Part shown: positions 9,082 through 17,280 of the stretch, piece after piece
Layout: every line of letters begins with the position of its first letter
How positions within the stretch are numbered: position 1 is the stretch's first letter
Origin: Paenibacillus camelliae
GTDB taxonomy: Bacteria; Bacillota; Bacilli; Paenibacillales; Paenibacillaceae
Direction: 5' to 3'
DNA: 64,000 nucleotides
Assembly (NCBI RefSeq): GCF_023715345.1
Contig: NZ_JAMBNY010000001.1
Coordinates: 248,001 to 312,000 of the forward strand
Notes under the pieces: generated by a model
Databases searched by the model: none
The model's input: the letters and a program-made list of their open reading frames with translations, nothing else
Told to the model about the DNA's origin: nothing
Program-made: the position numbers and the translations under genes

Positions 9082-10287
9082 ATGAAATCAAGACAATCGA
9101 TGCTTTTTACTATTGTAACCCTTTTGTACTGGATATCTATGTATATTTATGTTCCTATTCTATCACCATATTTATCCAAAATGGAATATTCCCTGCAATT
9201 TATAGGAATTGTACTAGGAAGCTACGGTCTTATCCAGCTGTTATTCCGCTTTCCGATCGGAATTTGGTCGGATACGATAGGTAAACGCAAGCCCTTCATC
9301 ATAGCGGGGATGATTACTACGACGTTAAGCTGCTTATTATTTCTAATTCCAGACCTTTGGGTGTGGCCTCTGCTTGGTCGTGCTGTAGCAGGTATCTGCG
9401 CCTCAACTTGGGTTGCATTTACCGTAATGTATGCAGGTCAGTTCTCGAATGAAGAAATTCCAAAAGCGATGGGCCATATCAGCTTGCTTGTCGTCGTCGG
9501 ACAAATGATCGGTATGCTGCTTTCAGGCTGGTTAACTGATCTACTTGGCACATCGGCACCCTTTATCGGAGGAGCTATCGTTGGCTTTATAGGCTTGCTC
9601 CTTGCTCTGAAGCTTTATGAGCCACCGACAGGAACAAGTCGGGAGCACGGCATGTCTTCTAGTTTAATTAAGGAAGTGATCCGCACTAAACCGCTGCTGC
9701 GCGCCAGCTGGCTGTCAATTCTCGCACATGGCGTATTGTTTATTACGATGTTCGGCTTTACTCCGCTTAAGGCAACAGAGCTAGGTGCAAGCGGTACTCA
9801 GCTTACATTGCTTGTGTTTTGCTTTATGCTGCCTCACGCACTGGCTGCCATAGCTGCAACGAAATGGTTCATCCCTACCATCGGTTCTGAACGTACGATT
9901 TTGATCGCTTTTATCATTAGCGGCTTATGTACCTTCGGTTTAATCTGGGCGCCAAGTTTACCTTGGATGTATGCAACGCAAGCGTTTAATGGGTTTGCTC
10001 AAGGATTGCACCTACCACTATTCCTAAGCTTGGCCATTATGGATATTAAGCCTCAGATGAAAGCGACGGCGATGGGACTGTATCAAGCAATCTACGCAAT
10101 CGGTATGTTCTCGGGGCCGTTCATTGCGGGATATCTTAACAAATCCTATGGAATCGAATATGGCTTTTTGCTCGGTGGTGTTCTAGCCGTAATCGCTGCA
10201 ATTTTTGTGCTTTACTGGCTGTATGCCGATAAAAAACGATCTACATCGAAGGGAATGTCACGCGATGAACAAAACGTTGGTGCTTGA
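9082..10287 (+). CDS. MFS transporter (drug/metabolite exporter type)
   Basis: 401 residues with twelve predicted membrane segments in two halves and a basic central loop (about residues 195-215). The MFS motif-A-like loop between segments 2 and 3 reads GIWSDTIGKRKP. Started at the ATG at 9082, preceded by GGGAG at 9 bases; a TTG at 9067 is in frame but lacks a site. It is divergent from the large membrane protein, with about 160 bp between the starts. The end overlaps the start of the HAD gene by 23 bases, so the two are cotranscribed. The substrate is unknown; sequence alone does not separate sugar from drug efflux. Confidence 0.9.
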   Translation: MKSRQSMLFTIVTLLYWISMYIYVPILSPYLSKMEYSLQFIGIVLGSYGLIQLLFRFPIGIWSDTIGKRKPFIIAGMITTTLSCLLFLIPDLWVWPLLGRAVAGICASTWVAFTVMYAGQFSNEEIPKAMGHISLLVVVGQMIGMLLSGWLTDLLGTSAPFIGGAIVGFIGLLLALKLYEPPTGTSREHGMSSSLIKEVIRTKPLLRASWLSILAHGVLFITMFGFTPLKATELGASGTQLTLLVFCFMLPHALAAIAATKWFIPTIGSERTILIAFIISGLCTFGLIWAPSLPWMYATQAFNGFAQGLHLPLFLSLAIMDIKPQMKATAMGLYQAIYAIGMFSGPFIAGYLNKSYGIEYGFLLGGVLAVIAAIFVLYWLYADKKRSTSKGMSRDEQNVGA

Positions 10288-10840
10288 TGTCGGGGGTGTA
10301 TTAGCGAGTAATTTGACGCCAGGGCTATGGGAGCAGCTTGCAAGCATCGGGTCATGTGACCAGAAGCATCTTTACGCTGATTATAAAGACGAGGTTAGTG
10401 AAAAGTTATGGTGCGGCCAAATATCAGAGGAGCAATGGTGGGAGTGGCTCTCTGCTCGTGGAGTTATCGTGGCTGAGGAGCAAAGAAGCAACCTCATAAC
10501 CAATCATCTAAAGCCATTGCCAGCCCTTGAGCTGCTCCCGTCATGGTCGCAGCGATGCGATATCGTTATTATGAGTAATCATCGAACAGAATGGCTGAGC
10601 CCATTGCTCAGCCATTCTCGTGCTTATATCAAAAATTGTTTCATATCTGATCAAGCAGGGATGTACAAGCCTAGTCTTGATTGGTTCAGACTAGTTGACC
10701 AGCACATCTCTATGCCAGTCCATTTCGTAGATGATAGTGAAAAAAATATTAATGCAGCCAAACAATTAGGCTGGCAAACAACGCTTGCCGATAAGCATGG
10801 AAAATGGACAGCAGCTATTGATGAATGGCTGCGTTCATAA
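10265..10840 (+). CDS. HAD-superfamily hydrolase
   Basis: About 191 residues from the ATG at 10265. Motif I is shortened at the N-terminus (LVLDVGGVLA; the usual second aspartate of DxD is replaced by a glycine, the pattern of YihX-like HADs). Motif II is IVIMSNH, motif III is the lysine in AGMYKPS, and motif IV is HFVDDSEKN. This suggests a phosphatase of HAD subfamily IA. The missing second aspartate may mean altered or lost phosphatase activity. It overlaps the MFS gene by 23 bases. Its tail overlaps the convergent ECF gene by 26 bases, so the two stop codons lie inside each other's coding sequence. Confidence 0.86.
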   Translation: MNKTLVLDVGGVLASNLTPGLWEQLASIGSCDQKHLYADYKDEVSEKLWCGQISEEQWWEWLSARGVIVAEEQRSNLITNHLKPLPALELLPSWSQRCDIVIMSNHRTEWLSPLLSHSRAYIKNCFISDQAGMYKPSLDWFRLVDQHISMPVHFVDDSEKNINAAKQLGWQTTLADKHGKWTAAIDEWLRS

Positions 10841-12476
10841 TCGCGATGGCGATTAAGATGAGCATAAGCAGATGATCCTGCTTACGCCACTCAACCTTAA
10901 CATGGAGCTTGGACTGACCACTAATCCGTTCAAAGCCTCTGAACTCTAAGCTAGTCGCCACTTGATCTGCAACGAGCAGCAGACTTCGCATGTAGGCTAA
11001 CATTAAGGCGTTCATCATACTCCATTTAAAAAGTCCAACCTGCTTGAAGCGCGTTCGACATAGTGAGAACAGCACGCGCCAACGCAAGGTTAAAATTGGA
11101 ATCAGTCGGAAGATTAGTGATACGAGAATGGCATAGCTATCAATTGGCACACGCAGTCGGCGAAGTGGGCGCAGGCTTTGCTGCAGCGCTCGCTGAAGTC
11201 GAAACGGTGTCATAAGTGATAGCAGTGGCAGCCCCAGCACAATAATAATAAGCAGAGCCGCCATGCGCCGTGCAATAGGCAATGCCGATTCTATATCAAA
11301 CCCTAGTGGATTGATAGAAAGTCCACCTACTACGGTGAAGATGATCGACATGATGCTATATGCCATAATTAAGCCGAGCCAAGGCTTCAGGCTCTGTCTA
11401 AGCAGCATACTTGTTGTGATCGATAGCAGCCCATAGATTACGATAGACCACCAGCTATCCCATAATACAAGGCTTACGGAGCAGATGAGCATCCCCAGCA
11501 TCAATGCACGCGGATCAAACCATGTCGTTTGCTTCATAATGAAACGCTCGCGTGCATGTCGATCCTTACTTGTAAGTACGGAAGCTCCTTTACCTACTTC
11601 TTCTCCTTCTTTAAGCTTGCTCCCTACCTCACCTACTGCTCTTTGGCTATCGAACTCAACCTTTATGTTCTCATTCTTCTGGACAAATTCTACCCTTTTA
11701 CTTTCTTTCTCACATTCAACACCATAGCCATAGCCCATCAGCTTATTAAAAAGTGCTTGATCTGACTCAAGTAGCGCTTCGCTAGCCTCACGTATTCCAG
11801 ACTCATTCAAAACCAGCTTCTTATCCACAGTCGCTGCGAGTTCCTGCAGCTGATGACTGACGATGATAAGACCTTTTCCTTGCTGCTGGCTTTCCACAAT
11901 GCTTTTGAGCAAATGCTGCTTGCCAGCATAATCGAGTCCTGCAAACGGCTCATCTAGCAGCAGCCAAGCTGCTGGCAATGAAAATGCGATTGCTAGCGCG
12001 AGACGTCTCTGCTGACCAACACTTAAGCTAATCAGCTCTTGCGCTTGAATCTCCTCTGTAATTCCGAAGGCTAGCACTTGATGATCCAGCTGAGCTTCTA
12101 CAAATTCGGGATGCTTTCGATATTGCTGCTTAATTATTTTCAGCTCCTGCTGAACAGTCCCGCCAAACCATTTGTCCTCCACATGCTGAGATACATGCTG
12201 GATCTGAAGAAGCGCTGTTTTATTCCATTTCGATTTGCCACGCCAGCTTTTGCTGCTAAGCTGCTCGCTGCCGAGTGTAATCGTACCTGCAGCGATATCT
12301 TCAACACCTGCGAGACGATCAAGCAGCGTTGACTTGCCGGCACCATTACTTCCAGTTATCAAATAAGAAGCACCTGCATGAAAGGTATAGGTTAAAGGCT
12401 GTGAATGCTCAGATAATAGCTTGGCCTGAATTAGTGATATATGCTGAGGCTTTTGATTATGTTGCTGTACGTGCAT
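10815..12476 (-). CDS. ECF transporter fusion: ATPase domain (EcfA) + EcfT membrane domain
   Basis: 553 residues in one continuous frame. Residues 1-250 are an ABC ATPase: Walker A GSNGAGKST, Walker B AWLLLDEPFAGLD, H-loop IIVSHQ, and signature LSVGQQ in place of LSGGQQ. A charged linker (about 255-320, rich in Glu/Lys) follows. Residues 325-553 are an EcfT-type membrane protein with about five segments and the coupling-helix motifs SLRPLRRLRVP and SLEFRGFE. EcfA and EcfT are normally separate proteins. It overlaps the upstream ATPase gene by 20 bases and, by context with bioY, belongs to a biotin ECF transporter. Start ATG at 12476 after AGGTGGTGAAG. The frame is intact through the junction, so this is a true fusion and not a frameshift. 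Confidence 0.88.
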   Translation of the reverse strand: MHVQQHNQKPQHISLIQAKLLSEHSQPLTYTFHAGASYLITGSNGAGKSTLLDRLAGVEDIAAGTITLGSEQLSSKSWRGKSKWNKTALLQIQHVSQHVEDKWFGGTVQQELKIIKQQYRKHPEFVEAQLDHQVLAFGITEEIQAQELISLSVGQQRRLALAIAFSLPAAWLLLDEPFAGLDYAGKQHLLKSIVESQQQGKGLIIVSHQLQELAATVDKKLVLNESGIREASEALLESDQALFNKLMGYGYGVECEKESKRVEFVQKNENIKVEFDSQRAVGEVGSKLKEGEEVGKGASVLTSKDRHARERFIMKQTTWFDPRALMLGMLICSVSLVLWDSWWSIVIYGLLSITTSMLLRQSLKPWLGLIMAYSIMSIIFTVVGGLSINPLGFDIESALPIARRMAALLIIIVLGLPLLSLMTPFRLQRALQQSLRPLRRLRVPIDSYAILVSLIFRLIPILTLRWRVLFSLCRTRFKQVGLFKWSMMNALMLAYMRSLLLVADQVATSLEFRGFERISGQSKLHVKVEWRKQDHLLMLILIAIAIMNAAIHQ

Positions 12477-13293
12477 TACGCTTCACCACCTCTGCTAAAG
12501 CATATGGATTAAACTGAAGCTGTTCAGCCTGCAAGCCGAGTTCCAAGCTTTTGCGGACGCTCCAAGGCACCTCTAGAGACCTTTTCCTTGCTTCGGAAGC
12601 TTCCCCGTCCACGCTAGTAAATAACTGTCCAGCTAAACCATCATATACAAGCTCCAGCTTGTCCATTACCCATACTGTATCGTTAGCCTGAAGCTCATCC
12701 AGCTGCTGAGTAATCCATAGCACAGCAATGCCATGCGACTGGGCAAGTGAGCGAATAAGGCTGCATACATGCCATTTGTTGTCCTCAGACAGCATAGAGG
12801 TTACCTCATCGAGTACAATAAGCTTGGTATCCATCAGCATAGCACCTGCAATGGCAACAAGCTGCTTCTCACCTCCCGACAGATGATTCATTGGGACGTG
12901 CTTTAAGTGTTGAAGCCTTAATGTTGCTAGCAGCTCATCGATCTCCACCTCGATAGATTTATCCTTACTAGCTTTACCATACTGCTCATAGCAAATGATC
13001 AGATCCTCGAAAGGCGTGGAGCCAAGCAAATATTGCGACGTCAGCTGAGTGATGATAGGAAACGGCTCTTGATTGAATCTATTTTCCCTTCCTTTGATCG
13101 CCAGCTCAGCACGTTGATGACCTGCAATAAAGCGGGCAAGAGTGCTTTTACCCGATCCGTTATGACCAATTAGCGTAATCCACTCACCTTCTCGTATTGA
13201 TACAGAGATAGGCTCAAACAATATATAACCGTCAGATTGCCTGATCGGCTGACATTGCTTCGCGTCATATATAATAGCTTTATTTTTTGACAA
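12457..13293 (-). CDS. ECF transporter ATPase (EcfA / BioM-like)
   Basis: About 278 residues. Walker A GHNGSGKST, Q-loop ITQLTSQ, intact signature LSGGEKQLV and Walker B LIVLDEVTS. The TTG at 13293 is preceded by AGAGGGAG, so I prefer it to the GTG at 13314, which has no ribosome-binding site. It pairs with the ATPase half of the following fusion protein to form the ABC heterodimer that powers BioY. It is the first gene of a minus-strand operon whose promoter contains the BirA-type operator. Pairing a canonical signature here with the degenerate LSVGQQ in the partner implies asymmetric ATP sites. Confidence 0.9.
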   Translation of the reverse strand: MSKNKAIIYDAKQCQPIRQSDGYILFEPISVSIREGEWITLIGHNGSGKSTLARFIAGHQRAELAIKGRENRFNQEPFPIITQLTSQYLLGSTPFEDLIICYEQYGKASKDKSIEVEIDELLATLRLQHLKHVPMNHLSGGEKQLVAIAGAMLMDTKLIVLDEVTSMLSEDNKWHVCSLIRSLAQSHGIAVLWITQQLDELQANDTVWVMDKLELVYDGLAGQLFTSVDGEASEARKRSLEVPWSVRKSLELGLQAEQLQFNPYALAEVVKRNARTAT

Positions 13294-13342
13294 AATATCA
13301 ATCTCCCTCTTCACAACAAAAAAAAGTTATGATACACTCCGT

Positions 13343-13379
13343 ATTGTTAACCTAAAATAAATTATATTTGGTTAACAAT
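13343..13379. promoter_or_regulatory. BirA-type operator between bioY and the ECF ATPase genes
   Basis: Perfect inverted repeat ATTGTTAACC (13343-13352) / GGTTAACAAT (13370-13379), separated by an AT-rich 17-base spacer. The half-sites match the Firmicute biotin-repressor (BirA) consensus; the spacer is a little longer than those I recall. It sits in the 115-bp gap between bioY and the divergent ATPase gene, so one operator could repress both transcripts when biotin is plentiful. Confidence 0.88.
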
Positions 13380-13389
13380 AATATTGCAA
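13361..13389 (-). promoter_or_regulatory. SigA promoter of the ECF ATPase operon
   Basis: On the minus strand, -35 TTGCAA (13384-13389), a 17-base spacer and -10 TATAAT (13361-13366). The -10 lies in the operator spacer and one operator arm lies between the two hexamers, so bound BirA would block RNA polymerase. Confidence 0.75.
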
Positions 13390-13408
13390 GATGAGAGGAA
13401 GGAATAGA

Positions 13409-14023
13409 ATGAAGGCAGTACCCATTCGCTCACTCGTGTATATTGCACTGTGCAGCGCAGTATTTATTGTGTTTTCAGCCATCCAGCTCAAGCTATCGTT
13501 TTCTCCAGTGCCGATTACACTGCAAACGTTGGCTGTCATTATTGCAGGCATGCTGCTAAAACCTCGTGACGCATTTATTAGCGTTGTTATTGTCGTTATA
13601 TTAGGAGTACTCGGACTACCCGTTTTTGGAGGAAAAAGTGGACTCTCACATTTGCTAGGTCCAACAGGTGGATTTCTGATCTATTTTCCGTTTGGTGCGT
13701 TGTTGATCAGCTTAGGGATAAACGCGATTGTAGGCAAAGGAGCTACGCTGACAGCTAAAAAGTTGATTAGTCTGCTTATTCTTTTCCTATTATGTAGCTC
13801 TTGGCTAGCTTATGCTGCTGGCGTTCCTTGGTTTATGGCGGTGTTAGATATGTCTCTTGCCAAATCACTTGCACTTGCCTGCTACCCTTATCTCATTGGC
13901 GATACACTTAAGGCTGCAGTCGCACTTGCACTGTTCATCGCGCTGTATAAGCCGATTATGAAGCTGCGCAATCAGCAGCTTAGCTACATATCCCAGAACA
14001 ATCATTCCGCAGATATGTCCTAA
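13409..14023 (+). CDS. bioY: Biotin ECF transporter substrate-binding protein BioY
   Basis: About 204 residues, integral membrane, six segments. BioY signatures are visible: FSPVPITLQTLAV, GLPVFGG, GPTGGFLIYFPFGA, and YLIGDTLKAAVALA at the C-terminal end. Started at the ATG at 13409, which has GGAAGG 6 bases upstream; the ATG at 13391 lacks a site. It captures biotin with high affinity and docks on the EcfT/EcfA energising module, here encoded divergently by the two preceding genes. The BirA operator upstream fits biotin control. The terminator follows within 10 bases of the stop, so it is monocistronic. Confidence 0.96.
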   Translation: MKAVPIRSLVYIALCSAVFIVFSAIQLKLSFSPVPITLQTLAVIIAGMLLKPRDAFISVVIVVILGVLGLPVFGGKSGLSHLLGPTGGFLIYFPFGALLISLGINAIVGKGATLTAKKLISLLILFLLCSSWLAYAAGVPWFMAVLDMSLAKSLALACYPYLIGDTLKAAVALALFIALYKPIMKLRNQQLSYISQNNHSADMS

Positions 14024-14030
14024 CTAAATA

Positions 14031-14103
14031 AGCATCTGTCCACCACAGCAAGCCCTGCATAACGATGTATTAGCAGGCTTGCATCGGTGAGCAGATGCTT
14101 TTT
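14031..14103 (+). terminator. Terminator of bioY (long hairpin, possibly bidirectional)
   Basis: Outer stem AGCATCTG (14031-14038) / CAGATGCT (14092-14099) followed by TTTT on the plus strand. An inner stem GCAAGCC...GGCTTGC stacks on it. The convergent gene ricA ends at 14113, so the hairpin probably serves both directions. Confidence 0.8.
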
Positions 14104-14112
14104 ATATTTCAA

Positions 14113-14625
14113 TTAATCTAGGCAATCATCCGATTCTTCCTTCGGCATATCATCAAGATTAATTTTCTCTGTTAGCGTATCGCGAACAATCGAGATGACA
14201 AGCTGTAGCAAGTAGTTAATGTCTGCTTGACTTTGCTGGAACTCTGTTACTACTGGAATACTATCTAGCTCATCCTGAAGCTCTTCCATCTCTGCTTCAA
14301 TCTTCTTTACCATCTCTGGATTTTTGAATGTGTTCTCAAAGGCAACAACTTCTTTTTGCTTTTTCTTAATCGCTGTAATAAGCTGCTGAACACGTGGATG
14401 GCTGTTGATTTTATCCTCTGCGCGACGATAGTGCAAAACCTCTTCTGATTGAGCAAGCATACTTGCAAGCTCTCTTGCTTTCTCTTGCACATCTTCCTTC
14501 ACACGCAAATCTACAATATCATAGGATTCTACCTGTGCATGAATCCCGTTATGCGAACAAGCACCGCCGCTTTCGCCGCCGTGTTGGAATAGCTTACCCT
14601 CTATTGAATCCTGAAGCCTTTTCAT
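14113..14625 (-). CDS. ricA: RicA (YmcA), RicAFT complex subunit, YlbF/YmcA family
   Basis: 170 residues. The YlbF/YmcA helical core occupies about 45-155 (REL ASMLAQSEEVLHYRRAED region) and is mostly coiled helix. In B. subtilis RicA joins RicF and RicT in a complex that carries Fe-S clusters and directs RNase Y processing, biofilm formation, competence and sporulation. The position directly after miaB matches B. subtilis ymcB-ymcA. It has an N-terminal extension of about 35 residues with one cysteine (GGACSH) and a second cysteine near the C-terminus (DDCLD). ATG at 14625; TTG at 14628 is equally placed. GGAG lies 12 and 9 bases upstream of these. Confidence 0.85.
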   Translation of the reverse strand: MKRLQDSIEGKLFQHGGESGGACSHNGIHAQVESYDIVDLRVKEDVQEKARELASMLAQSEEVLHYRRAEDKINSHPRVQQLITAIKKKQKEVVAFENTFKNPEMVKKIEAEMEELQDELDSIPVVTEFQQSQADINYLLQLVISIVRDTLTEKINLDDMPKEESDDCLD

Positions 14626-14648
14626 CAATTGATCTCGCTCCTATTCGA

Positions 14649-16199
14649 TTAGTTTGTCATAATTGAGCTATCTATTGGTTCTGCTTTAATGTAAAAGCTT
14701 TGAGCGTCTGTAACTTTAACGATCATGCGTTTACCAATCCAATCCTGTGGACCTTCAACGTGCACAAGCTTATTCGATCTCGTACGTCCTGAAAGCACCT
14801 TCTCATTGTTCTTACTTACACTTTCAAAAAGTACCTCAACCTCTTGACCGACCATCGCTTCATTCTTTTTACGTGAAATCGATGCAAGCAGCTCATTCAA
14901 ACGATATAAACGCTGCTTCTTTACTTCAACTGGCACATCGTCTTCCATCTCCGCAGCAGGCGTGCCTGCTCTCGCTGAGTAGATAAAGGAGAAGGCAAAA
15001 TCAAATTCTACCTCTTTTACGAGTGAGTATGTTTCTTCAAATTGCTCTTCCGTTTCACCTGGGAAGCCGACAATAATATCTGTTGTCAGCACGGCATTCG
15101 GAATCGCTTTTTTTATTTTAGCTACAAGCTCTAAGTACTGCTCGCGATTGTACTTACGACTCATTCTCTTCAAGATCGTCGAGCTGCCTGATTGTACAGG
15201 TAGATGGATATGCTCAACAAGATTGCCGCCTTTAGCGAGCACCTCAATTAAGTGATCGTCAAAGTCACGCGGATGACTCGTAGTAAAACGAATACGAGGA
15301 ATATCGATTTTGGAAATATCGTCCATTAGATGACCGAAGCGATAGTCTATATCCTCGAAGTCTTTACCATACGCATTGACGTTCTGTCCAAGCAGCGTTA
15401 CCTCTTGATAACCCTCACGAGCCAGCTGACGCACTTCTGCAATGACATCCTCTGGACGGCGACTACGCTCCTTGCCTCTTGTGTATGGCACGATACAATA
15501 CGTACAGAACTTGTCACAGCCGTACATAATGTTGACCCAAGCGCGCATTCCGTCACGCTTCTTAGGCATATTTTCAATAATGTCGCCTTCCTTGGACCAT
15601 ACCTCAACAACGAGCTCCTTGCTGAAGTAAGCTTCCTGTAGCAGCTGAGGAAGACGGTGAATATTATGTGTTCCGAAAATCATATCCACAAATGCATGGC
15701 TTTGGAGCAGACGATTAACGACAGCTTCCTCCTGAGACATACAGCCGCAAACCCCAATAATCAATTCAGGATTTTCAACCTTCAAGCCCTTCAGATGCCC
15801 TAGCTCTCCGAATACTTTATCCTCTGCATTTTCCCGTATCGCACAAGTATTCAGCAAGATAACATCTGCTTGCTTGCGATCCTCTGTAGGCTGATAGCCC
15901 ATCTCCTCGAACATGCCCTTCATGACTTCCGTATCATGCTCGTTCATTTGGCAGCCGTACGTATAGATTAAGTAATATCTGCCTTTACCAAATTGCTTCA
16001 TTTCCTCAGGAATAGAAAAGTCATAATGGACTTGAATCTCTTCCTTACCGCGTCGCTTTTCTTCACGGTAGTTTGGCGCGGCGTTTAGCTGAATATTTCG
16101 ACCATTGACGCGTATTGTTTTTTTACCGTCAACTTCACTTATAACCTTTACATTCGAGAAGTCAAAGTATTTAGAGTAATCCTTTTTACCAGTTGACAT
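14649..16199 (-). CDS. miaB: tRNA-2-methylthio-N6-dimethylallyladenosine synthase MiaB
   Basis: 516 residues. N-terminal UPF0004 domain with [13 protein letters not shown] (first cluster cysteine) plus NTCAIRENA and GVCGC. The radical-SAM cluster motif is CDKFCTYC (about residue 228), and a C-terminal TRAM domain lies at about 445-510. It methylthiolates i6A37 in tRNAs reading UNN codons. An N-terminal extension of about 65 residues precedes the family core, as in Bacillus YmcB. It ends 20 bp before ricA, so the two are cotranscribed. ATG at 16199 with AAGGGAAGTGG upstream. Confidence 0.97.
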   Translation of the reverse strand: MSTGKKDYSKYFDFSNVKVISEVDGKKTIRVNGRNIQLNAAPNYREEKRRGKEEIQVHYDFSIPEEMKQFGKGRYYLIYTYGCQMNEHDTEVMKGMFEEMGYQPTEDRKQADVILLNTCAIRENAEDKVFGELGHLKGLKVENPELIIGVCGCMSQEEAVVNRLLQSHAFVDMIFGTHNIHRLPQLLQEAYFSKELVVEVWSKEGDIIENMPKKRDGMRAWVNIMYGCDKFCTYCIVPYTRGKERSRRPEDVIAEVRQLAREGYQEVTLLGQNVNAYGKDFEDIDYRFGHLMDDISKIDIPRIRFTTSHPRDFDDHLIEVLAKGGNLVEHIHLPVQSGSSTILKRMSRKYNREQYLELVAKIKKAIPNAVLTTDIIVGFPGETEEQFEETYSLVKEVEFDFAFSFIYSARAGTPAAEMEDDVPVEVKKQRLYRLNELLASISRKKNEAMVGQEVEVLFESVSKNNEKVLSGRTRSNKLVHVEGPQDWIGKRMIVKVTDAQSFYIKAEPIDSSIMTN

Positions 16200-16428
16200 C
16201 TATCTATCCACTTCCCTTAATTATCGTTTCATCTTCTACTAATCATACCAATATCAAATTATATCATATAATACTACTCCGATACAGTATACAACTATTT
16301 TACTTTTAGACGAGCTTTATGCGGGCTATTGGAAGGCGCATACGCCCCTTTACGCTTATCAAAAAGCTCTTACATAGTCTTGTAAACGTGTTCCACTGTT
16401 TTCTACCACGAAACTTCTGTTCATTAAC
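16200..16428. other. Intergenic region upstream of miaB
   Basis: No gene seen. Next to miaB the sequence is AT-rich, with overlapping -10-like hexamers on the minus strand (for example TATAAT at about 16262-16267 with a weak TGTATC 17 bases upstream), probably the miaB promoter. The rest has no feature I can name. Confidence 0.4.
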
Positions 16429-16483
16429 AAAAAAAGCCTCTGATCTGGCCTATGGGTTAATCACATAAGCTAGATCAGAGGCT
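16429..16483 (-). terminator. Terminator of pduL
   Basis: Stem of 12 base pairs (AGCCTCTGATCT / AGATCAGAGGCT) with a 25-base loop and a run of seven T on the minus strand at 16435-16429. It begins 14 bp after the pduL stop and separates pduL from miaB. Confidence 0.9.
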
Positions 16484-16496
16484 ATTCTTTGATATA

Positions 16497-17069
16497 TTAG
16501 TCAATAATTTCGGCTGTGTCGCCATTGTTAACGCCAGCTGCATTGGCTTCATCGGTATCAATATGCATATCCAATGCAAAATCAGCTGATACACGTGCAA
16601 CGACGTTTTCAAATACAACACCACGCTCGCCACCTACGCGAACACGAAGCTTTTGCTTATCCGAGATGCCCCATTTTTCAGCATCTGATGTATGGAAATG
16701 AATATGGCGTGCTGCTACGATTACGCCCTCTTCGATCGTAACCTCACCAGCAGGTCCTTTAATAGTGATGCCAGCAGAACCAGCGATATCGCCAGACTCA
16801 CGAACTGGAGCCTTTACGCCAAGCGCAAATGAATCCGTACGGGAAACCTCCAATTGAGTAGCTTTACGAGCAGGTCCTAGAATACGAACTTTAGGAAATC
16901 CGCTTTTTGGTCCAACAACCTCTACGGTTTCATTGGCTGCATATTGTCCTGGCTGAGATAATGGTTTAAATTCAGTTAATTGATAACCTTTCCCGAATAG
17001 CACTTCAACATGCTCTTGGGATAGATGAATATGTCTTGCTGATACGCCTACAGGTATTAATTTTTCCAT
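16497..17069 (-). CDS. pduL: Phosphate propanoyltransferase / phosphotransacylase PduL
   Basis: 190 residues when started at the ATG at 17069; the GTG at 17081 overlaps its own ribosome-binding site. It is the PduL-type phosphotransacylase, unrelated in sequence to Pta. It has two zinc-binding His motifs (SARHIHLS near residue 14 and AARHIHFH near residue 120) and two tandem beta-barrel halves. It interconverts acyl-CoA and acyl-phosphate. No N-terminal microcompartment-targeting helix is visible and no shell genes are nearby, so it is likely cytosolic and may serve acetate or propionate metabolism. It is monocistronic, with its own promoter and terminators on both sides. Confidence 0.94.
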   Translation of the reverse strand: MEKLIPVGVSARHIHLSQEHVEVLFGKGYQLTEFKPLSQPGQYAANETVEVVGPKSGFPKVRILGPARKATQLEVSRTDSFALGVKAPVRESGDIAGSAGITIKGPAGEVTIEEGVIVAARHIHFHTSDAEKWGISDKQKLRVRVGGERGVVFENVVARVSADFALDMHIDTDEANAAGVNNGDTAEIID

Positions 17070-17149
17070 TTCTCTGTACACTCCAATAATTTTTTATCTC
17101 TTTCGTGTATGACACACGTAAGGCATATGACACTTGTTCATATACCTTT

Positions 17150-17179
17150 ATCATATCACTTTTTCCATGATAAGAACAA
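17150..17179 (-). promoter_or_regulatory. SigA promoter of pduL
   Basis: Minus strand: -35 TTGTTC (17174-17179), 18-base spacer, -10 TATGAT (17150-17155), 80 bp upstream of the pduL start. Confidence 0.65.
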
Positions 17180-17222
17180 GCAGTCGTAAGCTTAATACGA
17201 AGCTCAAAACAAGAAAACAAGA

Positions 17223-17250
17223 GAAAAGACGCCTATAGGCGTCTTTTTTC
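17223..17250 (-). terminator. Terminator downstream of the dipeptidase gene
   Basis: Hairpin AAAAGACGCC TATA GGCGTCTTTT with T-rich flanks on both strands. It lies 30 bp after the dipeptidase stop and insulates pduL. Confidence 0.88.
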
Positions 17251-17280
17251 TAATTAATATGTAAGTATGACTTTGCCGAA

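Noticed and set aside
11500..11760. A frameshift joining two ECF genes artificially
   Set aside because: The minus-strand frame runs without interruption through a charged linker. A single reading frame with sensible composition argues for a true fusion, though resequencing would settle it.
17082..17222. A small protein gene upstream of pduL (71-codon frame)
   Set aside because: It starts without a ribosome-binding site and runs across the pduL promoter into pduL in another frame.
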